A stretch of 64,000 nt of DNA from Methanomassiliicoccaceae archaeon (GTDB taxonomy: Archaea; Thermoplasmatota; Thermoplasmata; Methanomassiliicoccales; Methanomethylophilaceae), in the NCBI GenBank assembly GCA_003550345.1, contig PUJZ01000017.1, forward strand, positions 1 to 64,000, given 5' to 3'. Positions 50,560 through 59,084 of the stretch are shown piece by piece; position 1 is the stretch's first letter, and the number at the start of each line of letters is the position of its first letter. The notes under the pieces were generated by a model, which searched no databases, had not been told where the DNA came from, and saw nothing but the letters and a program-made list of their open reading frames with translations. The translations under genes were made by a program, and so were the position numbers.

Positions 50560-50790
50560 TCACCCTTCGAACAGGATGCGCCCGTCGTAGGTGATGAGCC
50601 GGATGCGGTGGTAGGGTATCAGCGACCCGGCCGCGCGGAAGAAGGACCTGCCCAGATGCTCTATCTCGTCACCGGCTATGGTCCGGGTGTCTCCCTCGGC
50701 GCCGCGGTGCACATAACTGACCAGGCAGCGGGAGATCTCCATGTCCTCCCGCCATTTGACCTCGTTAAGCACCTGCCGCGGGAAGCGCAT
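50560..50790 (-). CDS. DUF504/UPF0248 family protein
   Basis: 76 aa; RQVLNEVKWREDMEISRCLVSYVHRGAEGDTRTIAGDEIEHLGRSFFRAAGSLIPYHRIRLITYDGRILFE. Confidence 0.85.
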   Translation of the reverse strand: MRFPRQVLNEVKWREDMEISRCLVSYVHRGAEGDTRTIAGDEIEHLGRSFFRAAGSLIPYHRIRLITYDGRILFEG

Positions 50791-50840
50791 GGTATGCCAT
50801 CGTCATGAATTATTTATCCTTCTATCCCTCATAATCAAGC

Positions 50841-52469
50841 ATGAGGAGCCTCACCGTCGAGGGCAAGCTAGTGGACGTCGTCGGAGACCGCATATTCCCC
50901 GCCCGCGTGACCGTCCAGGACGGCCGGGTGACCGCCATCGAGGAGACCGACGAGGAGATGGATCGTTACATACTTCCCGGGCTGATCGACTCCCATGTGC
51001 ACGTGGAGTCGTCGCTCCTCGTCCCCTCCCGTTTCGCCGAGGCGGCGGTGCCCCGCGGGGTCACCGCCGTCATAGCCGACCCGCACGAGATAGCCAATGT
51101 CCTCGGCGTCGAGGGCGTGGAGTTCATGATGGAGGACGGCGCCAAGGTGCCGTTGCGTTTCCACTTCGCCGCCCCCTCCTGCGTGCCCGCCACCCCCTGG
51201 GAGAGCTCGGGCGCGGTACTGGGCCCGGAGGAGGTCGACCGGCTCATGGAGCGCGACGAGGTGGTGGCGCTGGCGGAGATGATGAACTTCCCAGGCGTGC
51301 TCAACGAGGACCCGGACGTCATGGCCAAGATAGAGTCCGCCCTCTCCCGCGGCAAGCCGGTGGACGGCCACGCCCCGGGATTGACAGGGGAGGAGCTGGA
51401 GAGGTACATCGCGGCGGGGATCGGCACCGACCACGAGTGCACCAGCGCCGAGGAGGCGCTGGAGAAGGCGGACAAGGGGATGCTGGTGCAGGTCCGCGAG
51501 GGTAGCGCCAGCAAGAACATGGAGGAGCTCATAGCCGTCGCCGACGACCATGAGTTCCTCCTCGCCACCGACGACATGCACGCCGGGGACATCCTGGAGG
51601 GGTACATGGACCGGCTGCTCAGCAAAGCGGTGTCGCTGGGGGCGGCCCCCCTGAACGCGGTGAAGGCGGCCAGCCTCTGGCCTGCGCGCCACTACCGATT
51701 GGAGGGAGGGTACATAGACCTGGACATGCCCGCCGACATGGTGGTGGTCTCCGACCTCAAAGACTTCCAGGTGCTGGAGGTGTACATCGGAGGGGAGCTC
51801 GTCGCCGCGGACGGCAGGGCGCTGTTCGAGGCCGGGCCGTCGCAGGCCGGCACCAACATCAGGCCGCGCCAGCTCAAGGGGGAGGACCTCCGGGTGCCCT
51901 CCCACGGGCTGCGGCGGGCGAGGGCCATAAGGGTCTACCCCGACCAGATAGTCAGCGGAGAGGAGATCGTGGATGTCGACGCCGCCGAGGGCCATGTGCT
52001 CGCTGACCCCTCGCGCGACCTCAGCTACATAGCGGTGGCGAGCCGCTACGACGGCTCCCCTCCCGCCGTCGGCCTGGTCACAGGGTTCGGTCTCGAGAAG
52101 GGGGGCATGGCCTCGAGCATAGCCCACGATTCGCACAACATCATCGCCGTCGCCGTCGACCTGGATTCACTGGCGAGAGTGATCAACGGCGTCTCCGTCA
52201 ACGGGGGCTACTACGCCACCGACGGGGAGCGTGACGCTTCCCTGCCGCTCCCTGTCGCGGGCCTCATGAGCACCGCCACCGCCGCCGAGGTGGCCGCCAA
52301 GGAGCGGGAGCTCAGCGGTTTCGTGCGGAGCCTGGGCTGCAAGCTGCACGCCCCCTTCATGACCATGGGATTCCAGAGCCTGCTCGTGCTCCCCAGCCTG
52401 AAGATCGGGGACCGTGGGCTCTTCGACTCGCGGGAGTTCCGCTTCGTGGACCTCATGGTGGGGGAATGA
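50841..52469 (+). CDS. ade: adenine deaminase
   Basis: [47 protein letters not shown]...[17 protein letters not shown]...[29 protein letters not shown]-like C-terminus. Confidence 0.96.
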   Translation: [542 protein letters not shown]

Positions 52470-52504
52470 AAACCTTTTATCCGCCACACCTCCTTAACCA
52501 AGGC

Positions 52505-53065
52505 ATGCTGGACAGGCTGAAGAGGAGCGTCGAGGAGTGCCCGGTGGTGGGCCTCGGGGGCTATCAGTACTTCGTCCATCCCATCACCGACGGCATACCT
52601 GAGATGGACCCTGAGCTGCTCCAGGAGGTCGTGGACCGGATGATGGAGGTGGGCGATTTCCGCTGCGACCGCATCATCGCCCCCGAGGCGATGGGGATAC
52701 ACCTCGCCGTCCCCATCTCCCTCCGTCTCGGCATACCTTACAGCATAGTTCGCAAGAGGGGCTACGGCCTGGAGGGCGAGGTGAACATCGCCCAGGCCAC
52801 CGGATACTCACGCTCGGACATGTACATCAACGGCGTCAGGAGGGGGGAGAGGGTGGTGATAGTCGACGACGTCCTCAGCACCGGCGGGACCCTGAGGGCG
52901 TTGGTGCACGCCCTGAAGGACAGCTTTGGGGCGGAGGTGGTCGATATCGTCATGGTTTTCGAGAAGACCGAGAGGAAGAGGGAGATCGAGGAGGACATCG
53001 GCGTCGGCGTGAAGACCCTCCTCAAGGTGGACGTGGTCGAGGGCCGCACGGTCTACTACGAATGA
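52505..53065 (+). CDS. archaeal hypoxanthine/adenine phosphoribosyltransferase family protein
   Basis: MLDRLKRSVEECPVVGLGGYQYFVHPITDGIPEMDPELLQEVVDRM...IIAPEAMGIHLAVPISLRLGIPYSIVRKRGYGL...VVIVDDVLSTGGTLRALV (PRPP loop). Confidence 0.92.
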   Translation: MLDRLKRSVEECPVVGLGGYQYFVHPITDGIPEMDPELLQEVVDRMMEVGDFRCDRIIAPEAMGIHLAVPISLRLGIPYSIVRKRGYGLEGEVNIAQATGYSRSDMYINGVRRGERVVIVDDVLSTGGTLRALVHALKDSFGAEVVDIVMVFEKTERKREIEEDIGVGVKTLLKVDVVEGRTVYYE

Positions 53066-53115
53066 GTTAGGCTGGATGCAGCGGCACCCGTTTTCCCCCT
53101 CCGGCGCGATGCAGC

Positions 53116-54426
53116 TTGGTGGGCCCTGAATCGTTCCTCCTCATCGCCTACATGGTGCTCTTCGGCTCGCTGATAGGGAGCGTGAGCGGCCTCGTGCCCG
53201 GGATACACGTCAACACCCTGGCGGCCCTGCTCCTCGCGGGCTATCCCCTTCTGGCGTCCTTGCTGTCCGCCGCCGTCTGCCCCGCCATGCTGCCGGTGAT
53301 GGTCGCGGCGGCGGTGGTCTCGGCCTCGGTGGTGCACTCGTTCATGGACTTCGTGCCCTCGGTGTTCCTCGGCTCTCCCGGCGAGGAGGATGTGCTGAGC
53401 GTCCTCCCCGGGCACAGGATGCTGATGAGCGGCAAGGGCGCCGAGGCGGTGGCATGCTCCGCCCAAGGGAGCCTGGTGGGAGCGGCGGCGGCGGTGGCCC
53501 TGGCGCTCCCTGTGCACCTGGTTATGGAGTCGGGGGGATGGGAGGCGCTGCAGCGGCACATACCGTTCATGCTCCCCGTCTGCCTCCTCCTCATGATACT
53601 CTCCGAGCGGGGCGACGGCGCTTCGCGCAAGAGGGCCTGGGCCGTTTCGCTCTGCCTCGCCTCAGGGGCGCTGGGGGCGGTGACGATGTTCGGGTCCATG
53701 CCCGCCTCCTCCGGGCCGGTCCATGCGGGCGGCCTGATGCTGCCGATGCTCGCCGGCCTCTTCGGCATGCCCGCCCTGCTCATATCCCTGGGGGCGGGGG
53801 GAGTGCCGGCGCAGACCGGTTCCGGCCGGCCGGAGCTGGACAGCGGCCCTGCCCTCAGGGGCCTGGTGGCCGGCCTGGCGGTGGGGTGGCTTCCCGGGGT
53901 CACCTCCACCGCCGGGACGGTGGTGGCGTCCCTGGGCTCCCCGGAGAGGACCCCGGAGAGGTTCATAGCCATGGTCTCGTCGGTGGGGACCGCGGCCACG
54001 GTCTTCGCGCTGGTCACCCTGTCGGTGGCCGGGCGGGGCAGGACGGGGACGATGCTGGTGGTATCGGACGTGATGGGCGACGGCCTGAGTGGCCTGGACA
54101 ACCCCCATTTCGCCCTGCTGCTCCTCTGCGTGCTGGCGTCGGCGGTGATAGGCTACCTCCTCACCGTCAGGGCGGGGTCCCTCTTCGCTCGCGCCCTCCA
54201 GGGAAGGGACCTCTGGAGGCTGAACCTGGCCATCGCCCTCTTCCTCAGCGTCCTGGTGCTGGCGGTGAGCGGGGCGGGGGGGCTTCTCATGCTGGCGGCG
54301 GGGACCGCCCTCGGCCTCCTGCCCTCGGCGGCGGGGGTGGGCCGCGTCCATCTCACCGGCTCGCTGCTGATCCCGGTCATGCTATTCTACACTGGTGAGC
54401 ATTCCCGTCTGACCGGCCTCCTGTGA
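53116..54426 (+). CDS. TctA-like tripartite tricarboxylate transporter / archaeal DUF112 membrane protein
   Basis: 436 aa polytopic; LVPGIHVNTLAALLLAGYPL...GLAVGWLPGVTSTAGTVVASLGSPERTPERFIAMVSSVGTA...DNPHFALLLLCVLASAVIGYLLT. Confidence 0.75.
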   Translation: MVGPESFLLIAYMVLFGSLIGSVSGLVPGIHVNTLAALLLAGYPLLASLLSAAVCPAMLPVMVAAAVVSASVVHSFMDFVPSVFLGSPGEEDVLSVLPGHRMLMSGKGAEAVACSAQGSLVGAAAAVALALPVHLVMESGGWEALQRHIPFMLPVCLLLMILSERGDGASRKRAWAVSLCLASGALGAVTMFGSMPASSGPVHAGGLMLPMLAGLFGMPALLISLGAGGVPAQTGSGRPELDSGPALRGLVAGLAVGWLPGVTSTAGTVVASLGSPERTPERFIAMVSSVGTAATVFALVTLSVAGRGRTGTMLVVSDVMGDGLSGLDNPHFALLLLCVLASAVIGYLLTVRAGSLFARALQGRDLWRLNLAIALFLSVLVLAVSGAGGLLMLAAGTALGLLPSAAGVGRVHLTGSLLIPVMLFYTGEHSRLTGLL

Positions 54427-56557
54427 CCCGCCGCAGGCGCTCGCGGTCCCAGCCCAGCGGCGCCAGCAGCTCCTCGCCGCCGCGCAGCAGCATCTCGGCG
54501 TACCTCTCGGCGTCGTAGACGCCGTCCCACAGCCACGGTATCGACACCTTGTCGGCGGCGGCCTTGGCGGAGGAGTCCCTTATTATGTAGGCCACCGACT
54601 GCCCCGGCCTCGGCTCGCGGCCGTGCGCGGCCATCAGCTCGGCGGCGGCGCGGCCGTCGTTGAACCGCCTGTAGGCGCCCAGCGGGCGGGAGATGCGGCG
54701 CAGCACGGTGAGTTCCTCGGCGCCGGCGGCCCCTTGGCGCAGGGCCTCGACCCTCTCGCCGAGCAGGGATATGACCTGCGGCAGCAGACCCTCCATCCCC
54801 TCGCGGCCCTCGGCGGCGGAGAGTATGTCCAAGGCCTCGGTCTGGAAGTCGCGCACCAGGCGGACGCAGTCACGCTTGCGGGCGGCTATGCCCCTCATCT
54901 TGATCCCCCCGTCCTCGAACAGCCCGTAATAGCGGTTGAGGGCCCCGGCGCCGTTGTGCAGGTTGGGGAGGAAGACCACCCAGCGATAGCGCCCCTCCGT
55001 CTCCAGGGGGATGCCGTGCTCCGCCGTGACCGCCTCCGCGAAGCGCTCCGGGTCGCCGCCGCCCTGCAGCCACAGCGAGTCCACTATCCCATGCAGCACC
55101 TTGAATCCCATCTCCGCCGCCGTCTCCGAGGCGCGCAGCATTATGTCCCGGCCGTAGGCGGTTATGGCCTCGTGGCACTCGATGCGCCCGAAGCGGGCGT
55201 TCCGGTACCCGGTGTATCCGAAGCAGGTCACCAGTATCCATTTGAGAAGCGACGAGCGCTGGAGGCAGGACTCCGCCCGCAGGGGGTCGCGGCGGGCCAT
55301 TGCCTTCAGGGCCCGGCGCCTCTCCACCACCGGCCCGATGACCTCCGGCAGCAGCCCGCGGCGGCGCCGGCATATGCGGTAGCCGATCCCGGGGACGACG
55401 GACTCCGAGCGCGGGCAGCAGCCGCACTCCAGGGTCTCCGGGGATATGTTGAAGCGGGAGATTATGGAGGGGTACATGGAGGAGAAGTCCATGCCGACCA
55501 CGTCCTCGTGCACCCCCGGGCGCGGCTGGTGTATCATGCCGCCGCGGTCGCAGGCCACCAGATGGGACAGGGTCTTGAAGTCCTCAGGCAGGTTCTTCTT
55601 CCAGCGCAGCAGGTGGCCTCCCCTCAGGGCGTGGTCCGACTGCATGGCGCTTATGGCGCTTCCGGGCGAAAGCCGGGACAGGTCCTGCAGGGGCATGCCG
55701 CTGAGGCGCGACAGCTCGATCAGCCCGGGCAGCCCCCCCTCGGAGTACATGAACGAGGCGGTGTCGAGATGGATCCTGCCGTTGAGCTTGAGGGCGGGGG
55801 GCTTGTAGACCGTCCGCCCGTAGCTGTGGTAGCTCTTGGGACCTCCGCACCTCACCCCCCGGTCCCTGCCCAGCGACAGCTCCAGGCCCAGGTCCTCGGC
55901 GCGCTCGAGCAGATGGGCGGTCCTGCCCTTGTCCCCCCTCTCGACCAGCAGCACGTCGGGGTCCCTGCTCTCGATCTCATCGGAGAGACGGCGGAGCATC
56001 CCCTCCTCATCTCCCTCGAGCGGCTCGCCGTCCAGCTTCAGGGAGCGTATCTCCTCGCCGGGCAGCGGGTCGAAGGGGGTCCCCGTGGACAGCTCCAGGC
56101 GCAGGGCCCTCAACGGCGGGACGGGGTAGTTGATGCGCTGCGGCGAATCGATGGCCCGGAGGGCCCCGTCGTGCTCCAGCAGGCCGAAGGGGAAGAGCCC
56201 GCGCGGGAGCATGAAGCGCTGCGCCGGGGTGAGGTCCACGTTGTAGAGCTCATAGGCGCGGTGGCCCCCCCAGCGGTCCACCGCCCTCGCCATGCGGGCC
56301 ATGCTCTGGAAGCCGTCGACGCTCACCATGAGGACGTCCTCCAGGGGGCCGCCGAGGCGGGTCCGGGCCCGGCGCATGCCCGTGGTGGCCCCGCAGCCCT
56401 CCAGGTCGCGGGACAGCGCCGGCAGCCCCTCGCCGGAGACGAAGAACGAGGGCCGGAGCGGGAAGCCGAGGCGGAGATGGCCCTCCGACCCCCGTATCCA
56501 CACCACCACCCCGAGCCCGTCCTCGCTGGGATGGCAGTCGGTTATCCAGCCCCTCAT
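54377..56557 (-). CDS. polB2: divergent family B DNA polymerase (PolB2-like) with degenerate exonuclease and motif C
   Basis: 726 aa from ATG 56557; motif A GMDFSSMYPSIISRFNISPETL, motif B LKWILVTCFGYTGYRNARFGRIECHEAI, motif C position LHGIVDSLWLQ instead of YGDTDS; no intact ExoI/II/III. Confidence 0.88.
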   Translation of the reverse strand: MRGWITDCHPSEDGLGVVVWIRGSEGHLRLGFPLRPSFFVSGEGLPALSRDLEGCGATTGMRRARTRLGGPLEDVLMVSVDGFQSMARMARAVDRWGGHRAYELYNVDLTPAQRFMLPRGLFPFGLLEHDGALRAIDSPQRINYPVPPLRALRLELSTGTPFDPLPGEEIRSLKLDGEPLEGDEEGMLRRLSDEIESRDPDVLLVERGDKGRTAHLLERAEDLGLELSLGRDRGVRCGGPKSYHSYGRTVYKPPALKLNGRIHLDTASFMYSEGGLPGLIELSRLSGMPLQDLSRLSPGSAISAMQSDHALRGGHLLRWKKNLPEDFKTLSHLVACDRGGMIHQPRPGVHEDVVGMDFSSMYPSIISRFNISPETLECGCCPRSESVVPGIGYRICRRRRGLLPEVIGPVVERRRALKAMARRDPLRAESCLQRSSLLKWILVTCFGYTGYRNARFGRIECHEAITAYGRDIMLRASETAAEMGFKVLHGIVDSLWLQGGGDPERFAEAVTAEHGIPLETEGRYRWVVFLPNLHNGAGALNRYYGLFEDGGIKMRGIAARKRDCVRLVRDFQTEALDILSAAEGREGMEGLLPQVISLLGERVEALRQGAAGAEELTVLRRISRPLGAYRRFNDGRAAAELMAAHGREPRPGQSVAYIIRDSSAKAAADKVSIPWLWDGVYDAERYAEMLLRGGEELLAPLGWDRERLRRVTGGRSDGNAHQCRIA

Positions 56558-56805
56558 CGCTCCTCCCGCCTCAGCCGCCTCAGCTCCTTCTCGTGCTCCA
56601 GCAGCATCGACATCAGCATGCTCTCCACCGGGTCGGGGGAGTCGCAGCTGCTTCCGGCGGCGGCGTGGTCGCGCACGTGCTCCAGGAGGCGGTCGAAGGC
56701 CTCGCGGTCCTCCGGGCAGAGGGCGCGGCGGAACCCCCTCCATTCCTGGATGATGCGCTCAGACGCGCGGCGGTAGGTGGGGGAGCTGCGGCCCAGCTCA
56801 GGCAC
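56554..56805 (-). CDS. small charged helical protein in the PolB2 cassette
   Basis: 83 aa; MPELGRSSPTYRRASERIIQEWRGFRRALCPEDREAFDRLLEHVRDHAA...ESMLMSMLLEHEKELRRLRREER; ATGA overlap with polB2 and 8-nt overlap with the upstream gene. Confidence 0.8.
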   Translation of the reverse strand: MPELGRSSPTYRRASERIIQEWRGFRRALCPEDREAFDRLLEHVRDHAAAGSSCDSPDPVESMLMSMLLEHEKELRRLRREER

Positions 56806-57406
56806 CCCCGCGCCGGCCCGGCGGACCGTGGAGGTGGGCGCCGGCGCTCAGCACCCGATGTGCTAGGGCGGCCTCCGAAGGCGGGACGCCCTCCGCGGAG
56901 GCGGACGCCAGCACCGCCGCGCCCGTCCTCCGCGCCAGCGACCTCAGGTCCTCCAGCGACGCCCGCAGGAGGCACCGGGCCTCGCGGCGGTCGACGTCCG
57001 GGTCATCGAACAGCTGGTCCAGGGAAGCGACCAGAACCAGGGACGGGGAGGCCTCGAGGACCTTGGCCTCCAGCCGCTCCCCGATTATGGCCTGCAGCTG
57101 GTAGGCGGTGAACGCCCGCGCCACGTTGACACGGTCCAGGGCCTCGCGGGTGCCGCAGCGCAGGGCGCGGCAGCGGCGGGAGAGGTCCAGGGGGTCGAGG
57201 GCGTTGCCTCCGTCCACCCATACCGCCCCCCTCCCCCGGCAGGCGGCATCGGCGCAGCAGGCGTGCAGCAGAGCCAGGGCCTCCGGCCGCGGCCCCAGCA
57301 GGAGCGTCAGCTCACCAGGCCGGAACATCCCGTCCTGGTTTGCCACCGCCGCCGGCGTCCCGGGCAGGGGGTCCGCGGATGGTCTTGCGGTCCTTTTCGC
57401 TCTCAT
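56798..57406 (-). CDS. RadA/RecA-superfamily protein with degenerate Walker A and B (predicted non-ATPase paralogue)
   Basis: 202 aa; FRPGELTLLLGPRPEALALLHACC (Walker A position without GKT), RVNVARAFTAYQLQAII (RadA-like VARA motif), LVLVASLDQLFDDPDVDRREARCLLRASLEDLRSLARRTGAAVLAS (Walker B Asp replaced). Confidence 0.78.
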   Translation of the reverse strand: MRAKRTARPSADPLPGTPAAVANQDGMFRPGELTLLLGPRPEALALLHACCADAACRGRGAVWVDGGNALDPLDLSRRCRALRCGTREALDRVNVARAFTAYQLQAIIGERLEAKVLEASPSLVLVASLDQLFDDPDVDRREARCLLRASLEDLRSLARRTGAAVLASASAEGVPPSEAALAHRVLSAGAHLHGPPGRRGGA

Positions 57407-57436
57407 GTCCGGAGAAGGGCAGTTCGCCTGCGGGGT

Positions 57437-57444
57437 ATTATAAC
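57437..57444 (-). promoter_or_regulatory. TATA-like element of the PolB2 cassette
   Basis: Minus GTGTTATAATACC, about 31-38 nt upstream of ATG 57406, suggesting a leaderless or near-leaderless transcript. Confidence 0.4.
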
Positions 57445-57515
57445 ACGAGCGCGGGAGGGTTTCCCGAAAGTTGAGGCAGAAACGTTATATCGCCTGTAAC
57501 GGATGATATCGCGGG

Positions 57516-57968
57516 ATGCACATGGAGAGCAGGCCTTTGACAGAGCTGAGGAGGTCGTACCCTTCAGTGGAGAAATGGATGGGGGCCTCCTTCTCAATCA
57601 TCATGTCCGGGGTGTTCTCGCGCATGATAAGGGACCCCTCCGGCGAGAGGTACCATGCCATAATGGAGATGCTGGGCTCCACGCTCTTCGTCCCGTCATT
57701 GATGGTCTCCGCCGTCGCGGTGATCCTCGTCTACTACTATGGCGACCGTTTCGGCCTCTGGATCCCGCAGGTGCATCAGTACTACGTCACCATGGCGGGG
57801 TGCGCGGCGGCCCTCTACCTGGGCGGTTACGTGTTCGTCGACAACATGGCAGTGGGGGCGGCGGTGCTGTTCTTCTCCGGCGGCCTGCTGGCCGTGCTTG
57901 CCCTCAAGAAGGACGAATGGGGGATCGGCGAGCCGCGGATGCTGCGGAGGATCAGCGGATCTGGTTGA
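57516..57968 (+). CDS. small membrane protein (3-4 TM), unknown function, divergent from PolB2 cassette
   Basis: 150 aa; LFVPSLMVSAVAVILVYYYG...YYVTMAGCAAALYLGGYVFVDNMAVGAAVLFFSGGLLAVLAL. Confidence 0.7.
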   Translation: MHMESRPLTELRRSYPSVEKWMGASFSIIMSGVFSRMIRDPSGERYHAIMEMLGSTLFVPSLMVSAVAVILVYYYGDRFGLWIPQVHQYYVTMAGCAAALYLGGYVFVDNMAVGAAVLFFSGGLLAVLALKKDEWGIGEPRMLRRISGSG

Positions 57969-59043
57969 CCTCGGGGAGCTCATCGAGGTCGTAGCGCCTC
58001 TGGGGCGTGGCCGGCACCCTCTTGGCCTCGCCCTCCTGCTTCATTACCTCCACCAGGAGGGGGTTGGGCCGGAAGTCCCTCCATCGGGACACGATGTCCT
58101 CGATGAGGTCGCGCTCATAGAGGGCGAAATAGATTATTGACGTGCTTGCCATGATGGCGATGTTGAACACCACCGCCATGCCGATGAAGCCCGCCAGGGC
58201 CTCCACCCCCATCATCCTCGCCGCTCCCACGGTGTAGAGTGATATGGGTATTATGGGCACGGCTATCTTCTTGAAGGTGGACACCGCGCCCTTGTACAGG
58301 CGCATGTCATGGAAGGGGCCTTTTATCCTCACGTCCAAGGAGCGGAAGATGGACCAGGGCAGCACCATGAACGGGATGTAGAGGGTTATGAGGAACATCA
58401 GCAGCAGTATGTACTCCAACGGGTAGGCCTGCATCAGGGAGGGGTTGAGGCTTATGAATATCCACAGGGCGATCCCGAGGAAGAACCCCAGCCCCATGGT
58501 TCGCAGGGTGTCGTCCAGGGGGATGTTGTCGCGGCTCATGTTGTGGTCCATGACCAGGTCGGCGGTGTTGATGTCGTCCGGTATGTTGAAGATGAAGGTC
58601 AGGATCTTGTCCTTGCGCTCCAGCTCCTCCTTCAGGCTTATGCTCTCGATCCGGGCGAGGGTGCGGTAGAAAAGCCTCCTCTGCAGGGTGACTATCAGGG
58701 CCACCACCCCGAAACCGCCCAGGACCGCGTAGACCATGAACAGCACGAGTATGGGAGGGGCGCCGTAGAAGTAGAGTGCCGCGACCACGGCCAGCAGCAG
58801 CAGCGCATAATACCACCTGAACCGGTCGGCGAAGGACGCCAGCCCCACCACCACCAAGGGGAACGACAGTATGGGCATGGTGAGGACGAAGCTCTCCAGC
58901 AGGCCGGTGGCCGCGCTCAGCAGCGATGCCGCCACGCAGACCAGGAGGGACAGCACGAAGAGCCGCAGCAGGGCTGTGTCATGATCGCTGCTAAGGTCCA
59001 GCCTGCGCCTCCTCCTTCTGCCGGCCAACTTCTCCAGCTTCAT
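57952..59043 (-). CDS. polytopic membrane protein, unknown function
   Basis: 363 aa with 8 or more hydrophobic segments and a central soluble segment ARIESISLKEELERKDKILTFIFNIPDDINTADLVMDHNMSRDNIPLDD. Confidence 0.75.
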   Translation of the reverse strand: MKLEKLAGRRRRRRLDLSSDHDTALLRLFVLSLLVCVAASLLSAATGLLESFVLTMPILSFPLVVVGLASFADRFRWYYALLLLAVVAALYFYGAPPILVLFMVYAVLGGFGVVALIVTLQRRLFYRTLARIESISLKEELERKDKILTFIFNIPDDINTADLVMDHNMSRDNIPLDDTLRTMGLGFFLGIALWIFISLNPSLMQAYPLEYILLLMFLITLYIPFMVLPWSIFRSLDVRIKGPFHDMRLYKGAVSTFKKIAVPIIPISLYTVGAARMMGVEALAGFIGMAVVFNIAIMASTSIIYFALYERDLIEDIVSRWRDFRPNPLLVEVMKQEGEAKRVPATPQRRYDLDELPEVNQIR

Positions 59044-59084
59044 CCGCGTTCCTCATCGGCGCCGTGACTATACAATGTTTTCAC

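Noticed and set aside
54623-56776. 717-aa plus-strand ORF opposite the PolB2-like gene
   Set aside because: Shadow ORF; the minus strand has recognisable polymerase motifs and coupled neighbours.
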